Positions 1 to 8,838 of a DNA stretch of 64,000 nt are shown here, one piece after another. The position numbers and the translations under genes are program-made. Numbering within the stretch: the first letter of the stretch is position 1; the number at the start of each line of letters is the position of its first letter. Where the stretch lies: assembly GCF_017876775.1 (NCBI RefSeq), contig NZ_JAGIOP010000002.1:310001-374000 (forward strand). Direction: 5' to 3'. Origin of the DNA: Mycolicibacterium lutetiense (lineage in GTDB: Bacteria > Actinomycetota > Actinomycetes > Mycobacteriales > Mycobacteriaceae). The notes under the pieces were generated by a model, which worked only from the letters and a program-made list of their open reading frames with translations, ran no database searches and was not told where the DNA came from.

Positions 1-84
1 GAAAAGACCGAACGCGACCGAGGTGAGCAGATAGGCGGCCTCGACGAAGACGAACGCGCCGAGTCCCCAGCGATGGGCGATCAC
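1..84 (-). CDS. Possible membrane protein, N-terminal part only
   Basis: A reading frame begins with GTG at 84 and runs off the left edge without a stop (28 residues visible). It is rich in Ala, Phe, Val and Leu and looks like the start of a transmembrane segment. The GTG overlaps the TGA of the short upstream frame as GTGA, the same coupling used throughout the Ter operon to its right, so it may be the next gene of that operon. Too little is visible to name a family. The start is inferred only from the overlap. Confidence 0.3.
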   Translation of the reverse strand, partial: MIAHRWGLGAFVFVEAAYLLTSVAFGLF

Positions 85-167
85 GTGGCTTCGAAGCTGC
101 GCATGGCTTGACGGCGAGCGTCACGCTCGAAGCCGGGAGCCGCCCTGAAGCTCAATCCAAACCCCAT
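81..167 (-). CDS. 28-residue peptide ORF at the end of the Ter operon
   Basis: The frame starts at ATG 167 and stops at 81-83. It has an AGGAGG Shine-Dalgarno 6 bases before the ATG, the best ribosome site in this part of the operon. The product is short and basic with several Arg and Phe. It has no recognisable domain. It lies 33 bases after the TerD-fusion gene and overlaps the next frame by GTGA. It could be a genuine small protein, a translational coupler (leader) for the membrane protein, or the 5' end of a gene broken by a frameshift at about 83. The sequence does not distinguish these. Confidence 0.35.
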   Translation of the reverse strand: MGFGLSFRAAPGFERDARRQAMRSFEAT

Positions 168-200
168 GAGCGCCTCCTCTTTTGGTATTGCTCGTCGCGG

Positions 201-1778
201 TCAGCGAAAGGTCTCGGCCAGCGCCGCGCTGATCTGGCCGATCCGATGATCAATCCCTAATCCGCAGGGTGCGAATTGCCACACATTGTGCGTCCACGGG
301 TCGCACAGCGACGCGCCCTGGTCATCGACCGGCAGGTGCAGGCAATGTTCGGCGATATCGCGAAGCACCGGGGTCGGCGCGATGGTGTCCCATTGCGGGT
401 CACCGGTGAACACCAGCGACACGTTGGCGCCGTCGGCCATGTTGATCAGACTGACCACATCGGAGTAGGCCTCGGCGGGCATGGCGTATCCGAAATCAGC
501 GATGAGCACCACGCCGCCGGCCGGCACTGCTTCGCCTGCCTCGCGTCGCAGCGTCGCCAGATCGGCCTGCTCGATCAAGTGCTGCAACCGGCCCACAACC
601 TCGCCGGGTTCGGTCACCACCGGGCGTGGCATGTGCGCGGCCAGCGGCTGCCACAGTGGCCGCAGGCCTCCTGATATGTCGATGATGTCGAGTGTGGGAG
701 CGGCATGGGTCACCGCGGCCAGCAGCCGCAACACCAGCGACGCCGCCACCGGTGCCGCAGCCGAAGACTCGGTGCTGTCAAGCCAAATTGGGCGCCGCAG
801 CGGTGCCGACACGCAAAACGGGACGGTGAGCGAACCGACGTCGGGCACGGTGACTGTGCCCACCCGGATCCCGTTGCTGGGTGCACGCACCGCCTGCGAC
901 CACGTCGGAGCCTCCCACGGGGCCAGCGCCGACGGTAGCTCACCGTCGAGGGCGACCAGCTCGGCGCTCAGGTGCGCTGCGTCGCGCTGGTAATCGCCCT
1001 GGGCGCGGGCCATGAGCTCGTCATGGCGGTGTTCGGCGGTTTTGAGCGCATCCTGGGCCGCGGCGGTGTTTCGGGTGGCCGGATCAGCGATGGCGGCCGA
1101 CATCTCGGTGTCGCGACGCTCCTCGGCGAACCCGCGCGCGGCCAGCAGCGCCGAGGTGATGCGGGCAGCGTCTTCGTGGATCATCGCGAGTCGTTCGAGG
1201 GGATTGCTGTCACCGAGCGGTTCGATCGGTGCGTGCATGGCACCCGCGGGGGGCACATGTGCGACCGCGGGAATGACCGGCGGGGCGGTGGTTGCCGACG
1301 CCGATTCTGCGGTGGCAGGCAGGTTGAGATGGTGGGCGCCGAGCAGCTCGCCCAACCCACCCGAATAGCCTTGCCCGACGGCGCGGACTTTCCACCGGCC
1401 GTCTCGACGGTAGAGCTCGAAACAGACCATGGCCGGATGGATCTGGGCCCCGATGTTGAAGGCGATGTCGTCGGCCTCGCCGGTCAACCGGCAGGTCAGT
1501 TCGGAATGTGTCGACGGGTCGGTGGCGATGCACAACACGCGCGCGACGTCGGGGTCGAGCGCGTCGATGCGGATGTCGACCGCGCCGGTGTGAGCCAGGG
1601 TCACACCGGCGGGACGCACCACATGCACAGTGGACACGAAATGATCGGCCGTCGTCGCACGTCCGTGCTCGTCGAGCAGCAATGCAGCCACTCCACCGAT
1701 TTGACCGGCGACCTCGAATCGCAGATTGCGTTGCGACAGTGCATGATTCTGGCCTGCCACGAGCGTGTCCACTGTCAT
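201..1778 (-). CDS. TerD-domain protein with C-terminal alpha/beta domain
   Basis: This 525-residue protein opens with a TerD-type calcium-binding beta-sandwich (residues about 1-150). It shows the family ending FELYRRDGRWKVRAVGQGYSGG and a following helix. An Ala-rich linker and a helical stretch (about 200-270) precede a C-terminal alpha/beta domain (about 290-525). That domain has a hydrophobic strand ending in Asp (VVLIADFGY, about 428-436) resembling a Walker B strand, but I see no clear Walker A loop. It may be a degenerate FtsK/HerA-like or vWA-like module; this is inference. TerD proteins are cytoplasmic and act in metal or oxidative stress assemblies near the membrane. The gene follows the tandem TerD gene by only 3 bases, so it is cotranscribed. 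Confidence 0.8.
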   Translation of the reverse strand: MTVDTLVAGQNHALSQRNLRFEVAGQIGGVAALLLDEHGRATTADHFVSTVHVVRPAGVTLAHTGAVDIRIDALDPDVARVLCIATDPSTHSELTCRLTGEADDIAFNIGAQIHPAMVCFELYRRDGRWKVRAVGQGYSGGLGELLGAHHLNLPATAESASATTAPPVIPAVAHVPPAGAMHAPIEPLGDSNPLERLAMIHEDAARITSALLAARGFAEERRDTEMSAAIADPATRNTAAAQDALKTAEHRHDELMARAQGDYQRDAAHLSAELVALDGELPSALAPWEAPTWSQAVRAPSNGIRVGTVTVPDVGSLTVPFCVSAPLRRPIWLDSTESSAAAPVAASLVLRLLAAVTHAAPTLDIIDISGGLRPLWQPLAAHMPRPVVTEPGEVVGRLQHLIEQADLATLRREAGEAVPAGGVVLIADFGYAMPAEAYSDVVSLINMADGANVSLVFTGDPQWDTIAPTPVLRDIAEHCLHLPVDDQGASLCDPWTHNVWQFAPCGLGIDHRIGQISAALAETFR

Positions 1779-1781
1779 GTC

Positions 1782-2993
1782 CTAGAGGAAGCGTGCCATC
1801 TGCGGGGCAGCTTCACCGGGGTGCTTGGCTTGCATACCGTCCCCGATTGCCTGCAGCTTCCACTCAGCGCCGACGCGGAAGAACTTGGCCATCACCATCG
1901 CGGTGAAACGCATATTGGTTCCCTGCAGGGTGTAGCGGGCCAGCTCGCTGTTGGTGGTGGCGTCGACGAGCCGGCAGAACGCGTTGCTCAGCTGGTCGAA
2001 GGTGTGTCCCTTGTAGGAGGTGACGATGAACATCACGGTGGTGACGTAGGCCGGGATGCGGCTGAGATCGACGTTGATGACTTCGTCGTCACCTTCGCCT
2101 TCGCCGGTCAGGTTGTCGCCGGTATGGCGGATGGACCCGTCCTTGGATGCGAGCTGGCCGTAGTAGCACACATCGACGAGCTGGCCGTCTGCAAACAGCA
2201 CCGCCGAGGCGTCCAGATCGATGTCGGGGGTGCGGTTGCCGAACATTCCGCGTTGCTTGATGGGATCCCATCCCAAGCCCATGCGGACCTGAGTCAGTGC
2301 GACCCCACCGTCCTTCTTCAGCGAGACTCGTTGGCCCTTGGACAGATTGACGGTGCGGCCCTTGACCAGACTCACCTCGCCCGAAGAAGCGGGTGGGGGA
2401 GGCGGCGGCGCGGCGGGGGCCGGTGGTGGCGGGTAGGCGGGCGCGGCAGGCGGGGCAGCGCTGGACGGAGCAGGAGTAGACGCGGGGGCGTCGTCCACGG
2501 TCACACCGTGATCGGTCACCAGCGCTGCGAAACCGCCCGCATAGCCCTGGCCGACCGCCCGCACCTTCCACTCGCTGTTGCGGCGATACAGCTCGATGGC
2601 GATGACGATCGACTCGGTCGTCAGACCGTCGACGCGGTACTCGTAGAGCTTCTGGCCGGCAGTATCGCTGACCCACGCCATCGGGGCGGCAGACGCTCCG
2701 AAGGTGGTGCTGGGGTTGTCCAGCGTGATCACCGCGCGCACCCGGGCGATATCGGCGGGCACCGCGCTCAGCGTCACACCAAGGCTGGCGGGTTGGCCCG
2801 CGGCGCCGGGCTGCAATCGCACGCCCGGGCCGGTGGGCTGGTTGAAGAACACAAAGTCCGCATCGGAGCGGACCTTGCCGTTCTCGGTGACCAGCAGCGC
2901 CGACAAGTCAGCGGGCGCCGAGAGCTGCACCGATATCACCAGATCGGTTGCCGTCAACGGCCCGTTCTGACCTTTGCTCAGTTGGGTGGTCAA
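1782..2993 (-). CDS. Tandem TerD-domain protein
   Basis: This 403-residue protein has two TerD domains: residues about 1-165 and about 215-400, joined by a Pro/Ala-rich linker (about 170-210). The second copy is canonical, with GLGWDP near its start, the acidic calcium-binding signature [24 protein letters not shown], and the closing WKLQAIGDGM. The first copy is more divergent but keeps FVFFNQP and a WKVRAVGQGYAGG ending. Double-TerD proteins occur in actinobacterial Ter clusters and are thought to bind calcium and scaffold membrane-associated complexes. It sits between the HAD gene (51 bases upstream) and the TerD fusion gene (3 bases downstream). Confidence 0.9.
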   Translation of the reverse strand: MTTQLSKGQNGPLTATDLVISVQLSAPADLSALLVTENGKVRSDADFVFFNQPTGPGVRLQPGAAGQPASLGVTLSAVPADIARVRAVITLDNPSTTFGASAAPMAWVSDTAGQKLYEYRVDGLTTESIVIAIELYRRNSEWKVRAVGQGYAGGFAALVTDHGVTVDDAPASTPAPSSAAPPAAPAYPPPPAPAAPPPPPPASSGEVSLVKGRTVNLSKGQRVSLKKDGGVALTQVRMGLGWDPIKQRGMFGNRTPDIDLDASAVLFADGQLVDVCYYGQLASKDGSIRHTGDNLTGEGEGDDEVINVDLSRIPAYVTTVMFIVTSYKGHTFDQLSNAFCRLVDATTNSELARYTLQGTNMRFTAMVMAKFFRVGAEWKLQAIGDGMQAKHPGEAAPQMARFL

Positions 2994-3044
2994 ACCAGGT
3001 CCTTCCTCGTACGTGTCGAAGTCGTCACACTGTAGAACAGCCGC

Positions 3045-3881
3045 TCAGAGCGCTTGCGCGTTGTGTGCTGCTGAGCGGGCGTGAAACCACGCCAAGATCT
3101 CCTCGGCCGCCCCCGCGCCGTGCGCCGCGGTGACAGTGAGGCCTTCGGTCTGCCATCCCAAGGCGTGTAGTTCGCCGTGGGATGGGCGGATTGCGGCGTC
3201 GGCGGCGACGAGAAGTTCCGCATCGAGGGCGCCGTCGCCGGCAGCGAGCACCGGGGCATCGGCCGCCAGTTCACCGGTGGCGGTCAGGCGCCGGCGGACC
3301 TCTTGAACGGCATGGGATTTGCACAGCGATCGCGGCACGGTGTACACCTTGCGGCCCTGTTGGGACACCTTCCAACCGCGCGGGGCGCACCAGTGCTGCC
3401 AGGACTTCACGAAATCAGCCGGCATTGCGGCTTCGTCGACGACTAGATAGCAGAACAGGTCCTCGGCAGTCTTCACCGAGCGCACCCAGGTGTCGCTGAT
3501 CCGTGCATGCAAAGCCACCATGACTTCCTCGAGTGTGATCCCGCCGGCGGCCACTGCCGCGGCCACCGTCGCACTCCACCCGGGATCGGGCTGTCCGTCG
3601 ACCAGGATGGTGCCGCCGTTGCTCGTGACGGCGAACCGGTAGGGACCACCGGGCAGTGCGATGCGCTGATACTGAGCGACGGTGCGAGTGGTGGCCGGTA
3701 CGACCACCTGCCGCGATGCCAGCTGTTCCAGCGCGCTGATCGCAGGCGGCGTCATGAAGGAGATCTGCTCGCCGTCAAGGGTTTCCACGCACGTTGCCCC
3801 ATTAGAATCGGTGTGAAAGAACCGGTGCGAATAGATCAGGGTGCGGTCCAGGTCGCTGGCAATGAGGGCAGTCGCAGTCAT
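3045..3881 (-). CDS. HAD-superfamily phosphatase of the Ter biosynthetic module
   Basis: This 278-residue Cof/sucrose-phosphatase-like HAD hydrolase has the nucleophile motif DLDRTL (residues 10-15), a Thr/Ser motif II region after PATTRT (about 64), and the acidic motif IV GDGALDAELL near residue 215. This family removes phosphate from small metabolites. In Ter islands, a HAD enzyme next to phosphoribosyltransferases has been proposed to dephosphorylate a nucleotide-like product. The ATG at 3881 overlaps the stop of the upstream phosphoribosyltransferase-like gene by ATGA, implying coupled translation. The substrate is unknown. Confidence 0.85.
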   Translation of the reverse strand: MTATALIASDLDRTLIYSHRFFHTDSNGATCVETLDGEQISFMTPPAISALEQLASRQVVVPATTRTVAQYQRIALPGGPYRFAVTSNGGTILVDGQPDPGWSATVAAAVAAGGITLEEVMVALHARISDTWVRSVKTAEDLFCYLVVDEAAMPADFVKSWQHWCAPRGWKVSQQGRKVYTVPRSLCKSHAVQEVRRRLTATGELAADAPVLAAGDGALDAELLVAADAAIRPSHGELHALGWQTEGLTVTAAHGAGAAEEILAWFHARSAAHNAQAL

Positions 3882-4990
3882 GAGGTGACGTCCTTGATCA
3901 GGCCGACACAGGCGTATGCCAGCTCCGGATCGGTCTCGATGGGGACTTGGCGGGCCTGGGCGAGCAGACGAATGTGTCGATGTTCGTCAGCTTCAGGATC
4001 GCGCAGCACGATTTTCCATGGCAGTCGGCGCAGCAGCACGCGGGTGGTTTCACCGATACCGGGCTTGACGAAATTGGTGGTGCCGATTCCGTACTGCTGC
4101 TGGATCCGCGTCACGGTGGCCATGCCAGACCAGGTCGGCGTGCGATCGGTGCCCAGCAGGTCCTGCAACTGTGCGTCTGCCTGCGCCTCGACGTCGCCGA
4201 AGCGGGCGGTGACCGCGTCCAAGAAGGTCGCGGACTGATCGTCGGTGCTGAGTTCGCGGTAAAATTTGGCGCCGTGAAAATCGTCAGGCCCGGTCAGCCG
4301 CGGATTGAGCACCGTTCGCGAGACCAGTCCGGAGACAGTGGAATTCAGGCATGCCGAGGCGATCAGGAAATCGTCGCGGGTGCCGAAGGTTCGCACGCAG
4401 TGGCCCGGGTCGGCGAGCACCGCCAGGTCAGGATTGAACACCACGCCCGACGTGGTGGCGTATGCCGCCACCGCGTCGGTCAGCTCCCGGGTGATCGCAC
4501 CCTTGCCGGTCCAGCCATCCACGAACACCACCGTGGACGGGTCATGGTGGGCGGCCAGGTAGTCCAATGCCGCCGCATCGATGCCGCGGCCCCGCACAAT
4601 CGACACCGCGTAGTGCGGCAACGTCAACCCGTGACGTTGCCGGGCCCAGCGCCGCATGAGAATGCCGATCGGGGTGCCGGCGCGCGCCAACGACACCAAC
4701 ACGACATCGCGTCCGCGTTCGGCCAACACCATTTCGGTGACGACACCCACCGCGGCGGCCAGCCGCCCGGCAGTCTGCGCAAGCACTTCGGCGAACAGCG
4801 TCCGGTAGGCCTGATCGGGCTGATACTCGACAGGTAGCGATTCCGCGTAATGCGCCCGACCGCTTTGGATCTCACGCTCGCGCTGGGCGGTATCTGCTTC
4901 CAGCGCGATGTGAGACAGGTCGGTCAAAAGCCAGCTGACCTCGTCAGCGGCGTAGCTGCCGAACGTCGGGCCGAGCAGCGGCGTGGTCAT
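3878..4990 (-). CDS. PRTase_1/StiP-type phosphoribosyltransferase-like protein
   Basis: This 370-residue protein belongs to the family often annotated as cysteine protease StiP, now regarded as a phosphoribosyltransferase-related family found in Ter clusters. The central segment VVFVDGWTGKGA (about residue 160) resembles a PRPP-binding loop following a hydrophobic strand ending in Asp. RAGTPIG and an HY..S..RGRGID segment precede it. I place the start at ATG 4990, which overlaps the upstream TGA as ATGA like its neighbours. A second ATG at 4996 is possible. Its role is presumably one step in making the Ter nucleoside-like metabolite, by inference from context. Confidence 0.83.
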   Translation of the reverse strand: MTTPLLGPTFGSYAADEVSWLLTDLSHIALEADTAQREREIQSGRAHYAESLPVEYQPDQAYRTLFAEVLAQTAGRLAAAVGVVTEMVLAERGRDVVLVSLARAGTPIGILMRRWARQRHGLTLPHYAVSIVRGRGIDAAALDYLAAHHDPSTVVFVDGWTGKGAITRELTDAVAAYATTSGVVFNPDLAVLADPGHCVRTFGTRDDFLIASACLNSTVSGLVSRTVLNPRLTGPDDFHGAKFYRELSTDDQSATFLDAVTARFGDVEAQADAQLQDLLGTDRTPTWSGMATVTRIQQQYGIGTTNFVKPGIGETTRVLLRRLPWKIVLRDPEADEHRHIRLLAQARQVPIETDPELAYACVGLIKDVTS

Positions 4991-6246
4991 CGGCATTGCT
5001 CACGGTGCCCGGCCAGGGCCCGCACATCGGGCCCTGTCACGGTCACGACGGTGACCTCGAAGCCCGCTGAGGCGAGCACCTCGACGATGTGGCGGTCACC
5101 GGCGGCGGCGATGGCATCCACCACCAGCACCAGCTGCACGGCCTGGTCGCCATCAGTGTCGAGCCAACCGTTGTACAGGAACCGGGGTGCTTCGTCGCCC
5201 GTCTCAGACGCCCGGAAAGTCCAACCCGCCCGCAGCGGGTAACGCGCGTCGTCGTACACGTAGGCCGGTGAGCGGGTGGTGGATTGGAACCGGGTATCAA
5301 ACCCGCTCTGCGCCAAGGCGTCAGCCAGGCGCAGCGGTAGGTACATCAACTCCTCGTGTCCGACGACGAGGACGGGCCGGGTGGCGTCGAGGACGCCGGC
5401 CAGCCGATGCGCCGATTCGGACACCGCGGCGTCAAACGCTGGCCGGTCGGTGCGCAGAAAACCGTGGCGTGCACCTTCGGGGACCGTGCCGGGCCATTTC
5501 AAGGCGACTTCACGCACCGGGCACACTGCGTCGGGCCCGGCCGACGTGTTGAGCGCCGGGGCCTCCATCGCACACACGGAGTCGATCAGTCCCACCGGCA
5601 GGCTGACCCGGCCCTGGGCGAGACTGACGAACTCGATCTGCGTGCTCAGCGAGGCTGAAGCCTCTGCGACCAACGCCTGATCGTCGGCTGAACGCATATC
5701 GACCAGTGCGGCGACGATGTAGCGCGGGCGCGGCACAACGCGCTGCAGCGCCTCGATGGTGGCCAGCGCGGTCTTGCCGGTGGAGATCTCATCGTCGACA
5801 AGCACCAACGTGCGCTGCCCGTCGAACACTTCTGGGCTCGTGGGCTGCAACGCGTGGTCGGTAGCGTGCGAATGCCCCTCCTGAAACTGCGCATAGATCC
5901 AGCGAGCGTCGGCTGGGCGGCGGGTGGTGTGCAGATACACTGCGGCGTTGAGCTCATCGGCCACACAGTGGCCCAGGCTGGTTGCAGTCTCGGCCATCCC
6001 GAGCACATCGACCTCGCCCACACCGCATTGTGCGATCACCCTGCCAAGACGCCCGGCCGCCTCGATCACGGTCTGCGGTGCCACCGCGATGTGCTTGCCC
6101 AGCACGGTCGACACCAGCAGATGCGCGCGTCGCGGGTTGCGCCGAAGGCCCGGCAGCACCAGATCAGTCGCCAACTCGGCGCCATCGTGGTCATGTATCT
6201 GCAGGCCGAAACGTTCAGTGGCCCATGGTTGTTGCGTCAACGTCAT
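4987..6246 (-). CDS. Phosphoribosyltransferase with C-terminal TRSP domain
   Basis: This 419-residue protein has an N-terminal PRTase fold. The PRPP loop is LVLVDDEISTGKTA (about residues 147-160), with the acidic pair and the TGKT turn intact. The C-terminal region (about 250-419), rich in RF-containing segments around TRFQSTTRSP, fits the TRSP domain usually fused to PRTase_2 in Ter loci. The enzyme class transfers ribose-5-phosphate from PRPP to a base or base-like acceptor. It starts at ATG 6246, overlapping the stop of the lyase gene by ATGA, and its own stop overlaps the next gene. Acceptor substrate unknown. Confidence 0.87.
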   Translation of the reverse strand: MTLTQQPWATERFGLQIHDHDGAELATDLVLPGLRRNPRRAHLLVSTVLGKHIAVAPQTVIEAAGRLGRVIAQCGVGEVDVLGMAETATSLGHCVADELNAAVYLHTTRRPADARWIYAQFQEGHSHATDHALQPTSPEVFDGQRTLVLVDDEISTGKTALATIEALQRVVPRPRYIVAALVDMRSADDQALVAEASASLSTQIEFVSLAQGRVSLPVGLIDSVCAMEAPALNTSAGPDAVCPVREVALKWPGTVPEGARHGFLRTDRPAFDAAVSESAHRLAGVLDATRPVLVVGHEELMYLPLRLADALAQSGFDTRFQSTTRSPAYVYDDARYPLRAGWTFRASETGDEAPRFLYNGWLDTDGDQAVQLVLVVDAIAAAGDRHIVEVLASAGFEVTVVTVTGPDVRALAGHREQCR

Positions 6247-7439
6247 CGGGCAGCCAGCACCGTCAGGAAATCCACGAACGTCACGCCCTCGTTGGCCACG
6301 CCGAACACCCGGGCGCGGCGCAGCACCTGCTCAGCCCAAATGCGGTGAGGACGGGGTTCGTTCATCTTGTTGCGGTACTCCGAGCGGCGGACTCCGCCTT
6401 CGGTTGCGGCCATCACATCAGTGGCGTCGCGGTACTCCTCGTGCGTCACCACCGACAGCGCGTGCACAGCGGGCACGTGGGTGGGGTGGATGACCGTCTT
6501 GCCGAGCAACCCGTTGGCGCGGTCGAGGCTGATCTCACGCAGCAGCCCATCGAGGTCACGGCTGACCAGTCCGGACCGAAACCGCACGGCATCGTGCTCG
6601 GCGAACGGTGTAGTGCGCAATAGCGGGCGAAACAGCCGTTCGTGATCGGCGAAGTACTCCCACACCGGGGCGGTAACCACAAAGCCGGTCCCGTCGTTTC
6701 GGGCCAACCGATTGACGATGTCGGCGATCGTGTCCGCGACCGTCTTCACGTCGTAGATGGTGTGGTCACGGTCGCGGCGGATGCCATACATCCCGCACAT
6801 GTCGGTAGCGCCCACCCGAACGGCCAACACCATGTCGCGGTAGCGGCTGAGGATGTCAGCGATCGCGGTGAGCTCACCGTCGCGGCTTTCGCGATAGAGG
6901 ATCTGCGGTGATTCCAGCACCGGCATGCAGTACAGATGCTTGCCCAATGTCTCTGCAGCCTGGGCGATCTGGCGCAGATACCGTTCGCCGGTGGCGGCCG
7001 AGAACTTCGGGACCACGAAACCGGCAAGGGCCTGTGCGCCCACCGACAGCTTCCCCACGATGCGCTCGATGCAGGCCTCGCTGCGCACGCGCACAAACAC
7101 CATCGCCGTCGCGGCGAGACCGTCGGCGGCCAACTCGTCGAGTGCATTGACCGCGTTGAGTGCGGCGGTCTCCACGTTGGCCTCGTCAACCGCGTCTTCG
7201 AGGTCGAGCACCATCGAGCAGATACCTTCGCCGGCCCGTCGGGCCACTGTGGCGGCCAGATCGTCACGATCGGCCGGTATGTAGAGGGTGGCACCCAATG
7301 CGGTGGCAACGGTGTCACGTTCTGCGCCCAAGCTCAACGGCTGCGGGTTCGCGAAGAACAGGTGGGCGCGGTCAGCATCACCGAGGTGATGAAAATGCTC
7401 GACTGCCCGCACCGGGCGGGTGGTGTTCGGGGCGGTCAC
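6243..7439 (-). CDS. HpcH/HpaI aldolase / citrate lyase (CitE)-like protein
   Basis: This TIM-barrel protein of about 399 residues is related to CitE. The signature strand MVLDLEDAVDEAN holds the acidic Mg-binding residues, followed by RVRSE and the VPKF strand. CitE-like enzymes cleave or form C-C bonds on acyl thioesters or oxo-acids. Ter-linked members are part of the proposed metabolite pathway. I start it at GTG 7439, which overlaps the stop of the coiled-coil gene as GTGA. A longer frame to 7520 has an implausible Arg/His-rich leader. Confidence 0.86.
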   Translation of the reverse strand: MTAPNTTRPVRAVEHFHHLGDADRAHLFFANPQPLSLGAERDTVATALGATLYIPADRDDLAATVARRAGEGICSMVLDLEDAVDEANVETAALNAVNALDELAADGLAATAMVFVRVRSEACIERIVGKLSVGAQALAGFVVPKFSAATGERYLRQIAQAAETLGKHLYCMPVLESPQILYRESRDGELTAIADILSRYRDMVLAVRVGATDMCGMYGIRRDRDHTIYDVKTVADTIADIVNRLARNDGTGFVVTAPVWEYFADHERLFRPLLRTTPFAEHDAVRFRSGLVSRDLDGLLREISLDRANGLLGKTVIHPTHVPAVHALSVVTHEEYRDATDVMAATEGGVRRSEYRNKMNEPRPHRIWAEQVLRRARVFGVANEGVTFVDFLTVLAAR

Positions 7440-8638
7440 CGCGCAGACCGCTGGCGGATGCGCGTCACGATGCCCGCCACGAACTCTGAAACCTCTTCCA
7501 GTGCAAGGTGGTACCCCCAATAGTCCGGATGGCGCCCCTGAAGTGCGCCAACGATCCGATCAATACGTTCGACCTGCGCATCCAGCACAGACCCCCATTC
7601 GGCGACCGCGTCGCGGTCCACGGCCAGTCTCTGCGCATCCCGCAGGCGGAACCGCACCGCCTGTTCCGGCTTGCTCGGGTTGTCCCGGATGGTGCGTAGC
7701 ACCGTCAGCCGGTCCAAGGGGGCATCGACAAGGTCTTCAGCTGCCCCGATGGCCGCGCGCGCTTGCTGGGCCAGTTCCAGCGCGGTTTCCGCGCGGCCCT
7801 GCCGGTCGGCCAGAACTGCCTGCTGCAGAAGCGCATCGGCGCTGTCGAGGTCCGCCCGGCTGCGGCGTTCGTTGTCCACCAGATCTGCCGAGCAGTTCGC
7901 ATGAAATTCCCGCAGCAGCGTCGAGAGGCTCACCTCGACATCCGCCCCGCGGGTGCGCACCGCTGCCAGGCGGGTGCGTACTGACGACACGGTGCGGCGT
8001 GCTTTCTCGGCGGCCCCAGGGGCGCTGTCCAGAACCGCACCCAAGGCCTCGATCGCGGCATCGAGACGTTCGGTGGTATCGCGGGTGGCGACGAGGTCGC
8101 TGCGCTGTTGTGCCAACTGCAGCTCTCGTGTCGCGGTTTGCATCCCGTCGTGCGCAGACTGCACGGACGGGTACTGCAGCCACTGGCCGTCCGCTCCGGA
8201 CAGTCGCCCCTGCATGGTCTGGGCTTGCATGAGTAAGGTGGCCGCCCGCGCTGTTGTTGCCGTGGTCTCAGCGACGGCACCGTCGAGTGCACGCTGGTGG
8301 CGGGCATAGAAAGAGTCCAGCGTTGAACGTGCCTCATTGAGTTGGCTGCGCACCTCGGTGGCCGAGGGTCGCGGGCCGGTCTCGGTGAAACCGGTGGGGC
8401 CGGTGGGACTGGTGGCAGAAATGTAGGCCGCTGAGGCGTTATAGCAACGCTGTTGAACGGATTCCCACTCGGTGACTATTGGCGAACTGGGCTTGAGTGA
8501 GACAAGAGTGTGAACTGCGGATTGCACTTCCGATTGCCGATGGTCCAAGTCAAGGAACACACCGGTCAGCTCCGCAGGGACTTCGGGTGAGCGGCCGTCG
8601 GAGTGACTGCGAGACCGCCGCAGCCATCGACTGGGCAC
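7436..8638 (-). CDS. Coiled-coil protein, first gene of the Ter operon
   Basis: This is an all-helical protein of about 400 residues with long heptad-like Ala/Leu/Arg stretches and no enzymatic motif. A block around LQQAVLADRQGRAETALELAQQARAAIG resembles helical repeats found at the C-termini of actinobacterial TPM-domain proteins; that comparison is from memory and weak. It is not TelA by any motif I can see. Its position first in the biosynthetic operon, coupled to the CitE-like gene by GTGA, suggests a structural or scaffold role. Start chosen at GTG 8638. An in-frame start at 8677 would add 13 residues. Confidence 0.7.
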   Translation of the reverse strand: MPSRWLRRSRSHSDGRSPEVPAELTGVFLDLDHRQSEVQSAVHTLVSLKPSSPIVTEWESVQQRCYNASAAYISATSPTGPTGFTETGPRPSATEVRSQLNEARSTLDSFYARHQRALDGAVAETTATTARAATLLMQAQTMQGRLSGADGQWLQYPSVQSAHDGMQTATRELQLAQQRSDLVATRDTTERLDAAIEALGAVLDSAPGAAEKARRTVSSVRTRLAAVRTRGADVEVSLSTLLREFHANCSADLVDNERRSRADLDSADALLQQAVLADRQGRAETALELAQQARAAIGAAEDLVDAPLDRLTVLRTIRDNPSKPEQAVRFRLRDAQRLAVDRDAVAEWGSVLDAQVERIDRIVGALQGRHPDYWGYHLALEEVSEFVAGIVTRIRQRSAR

Positions 8639-8838
8639 GACTGAATCGTACCGGCCACCACCGACTCCAGAATGCACAGAGAGCGGTCCCTTGCAAACCG
8701 GTGAAGAATGCGTGTCGGGACGCCTCTCGGAGGCGGCATCATATGCATTACGGTACGAGGCGTCGCGCCGGATGGTGGGACAGCCACCGCGCGGATCTTC
8801 GCCGTTCGGTTCAACCCTTTGATGAAAGGTTTTGGTAA
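8639..8838. promoter_or_regulatory. Divergent promoter region of the Ter island
   Basis: This 200-base gap separates the minus-strand biosynthetic operon from the plus-strand terD set, so it must contain both promoters. I see no confident -35/-10 pair. An imperfect hairpin at 8813-8832 (AACCCTTT, loop GATG, AAAGGTTT; one mismatch) includes the AAAGG that serves as the terD ribosome site and could modulate its translation. Confidence 0.5.

Noticed and set aside
972..3035. A 687-codon open frame on the plus strand
   Set aside because: It lies antisense to the two TerD-fusion genes and reads as His/Arg/Gly-rich sequence with no domain; it is a high-GC shadow.
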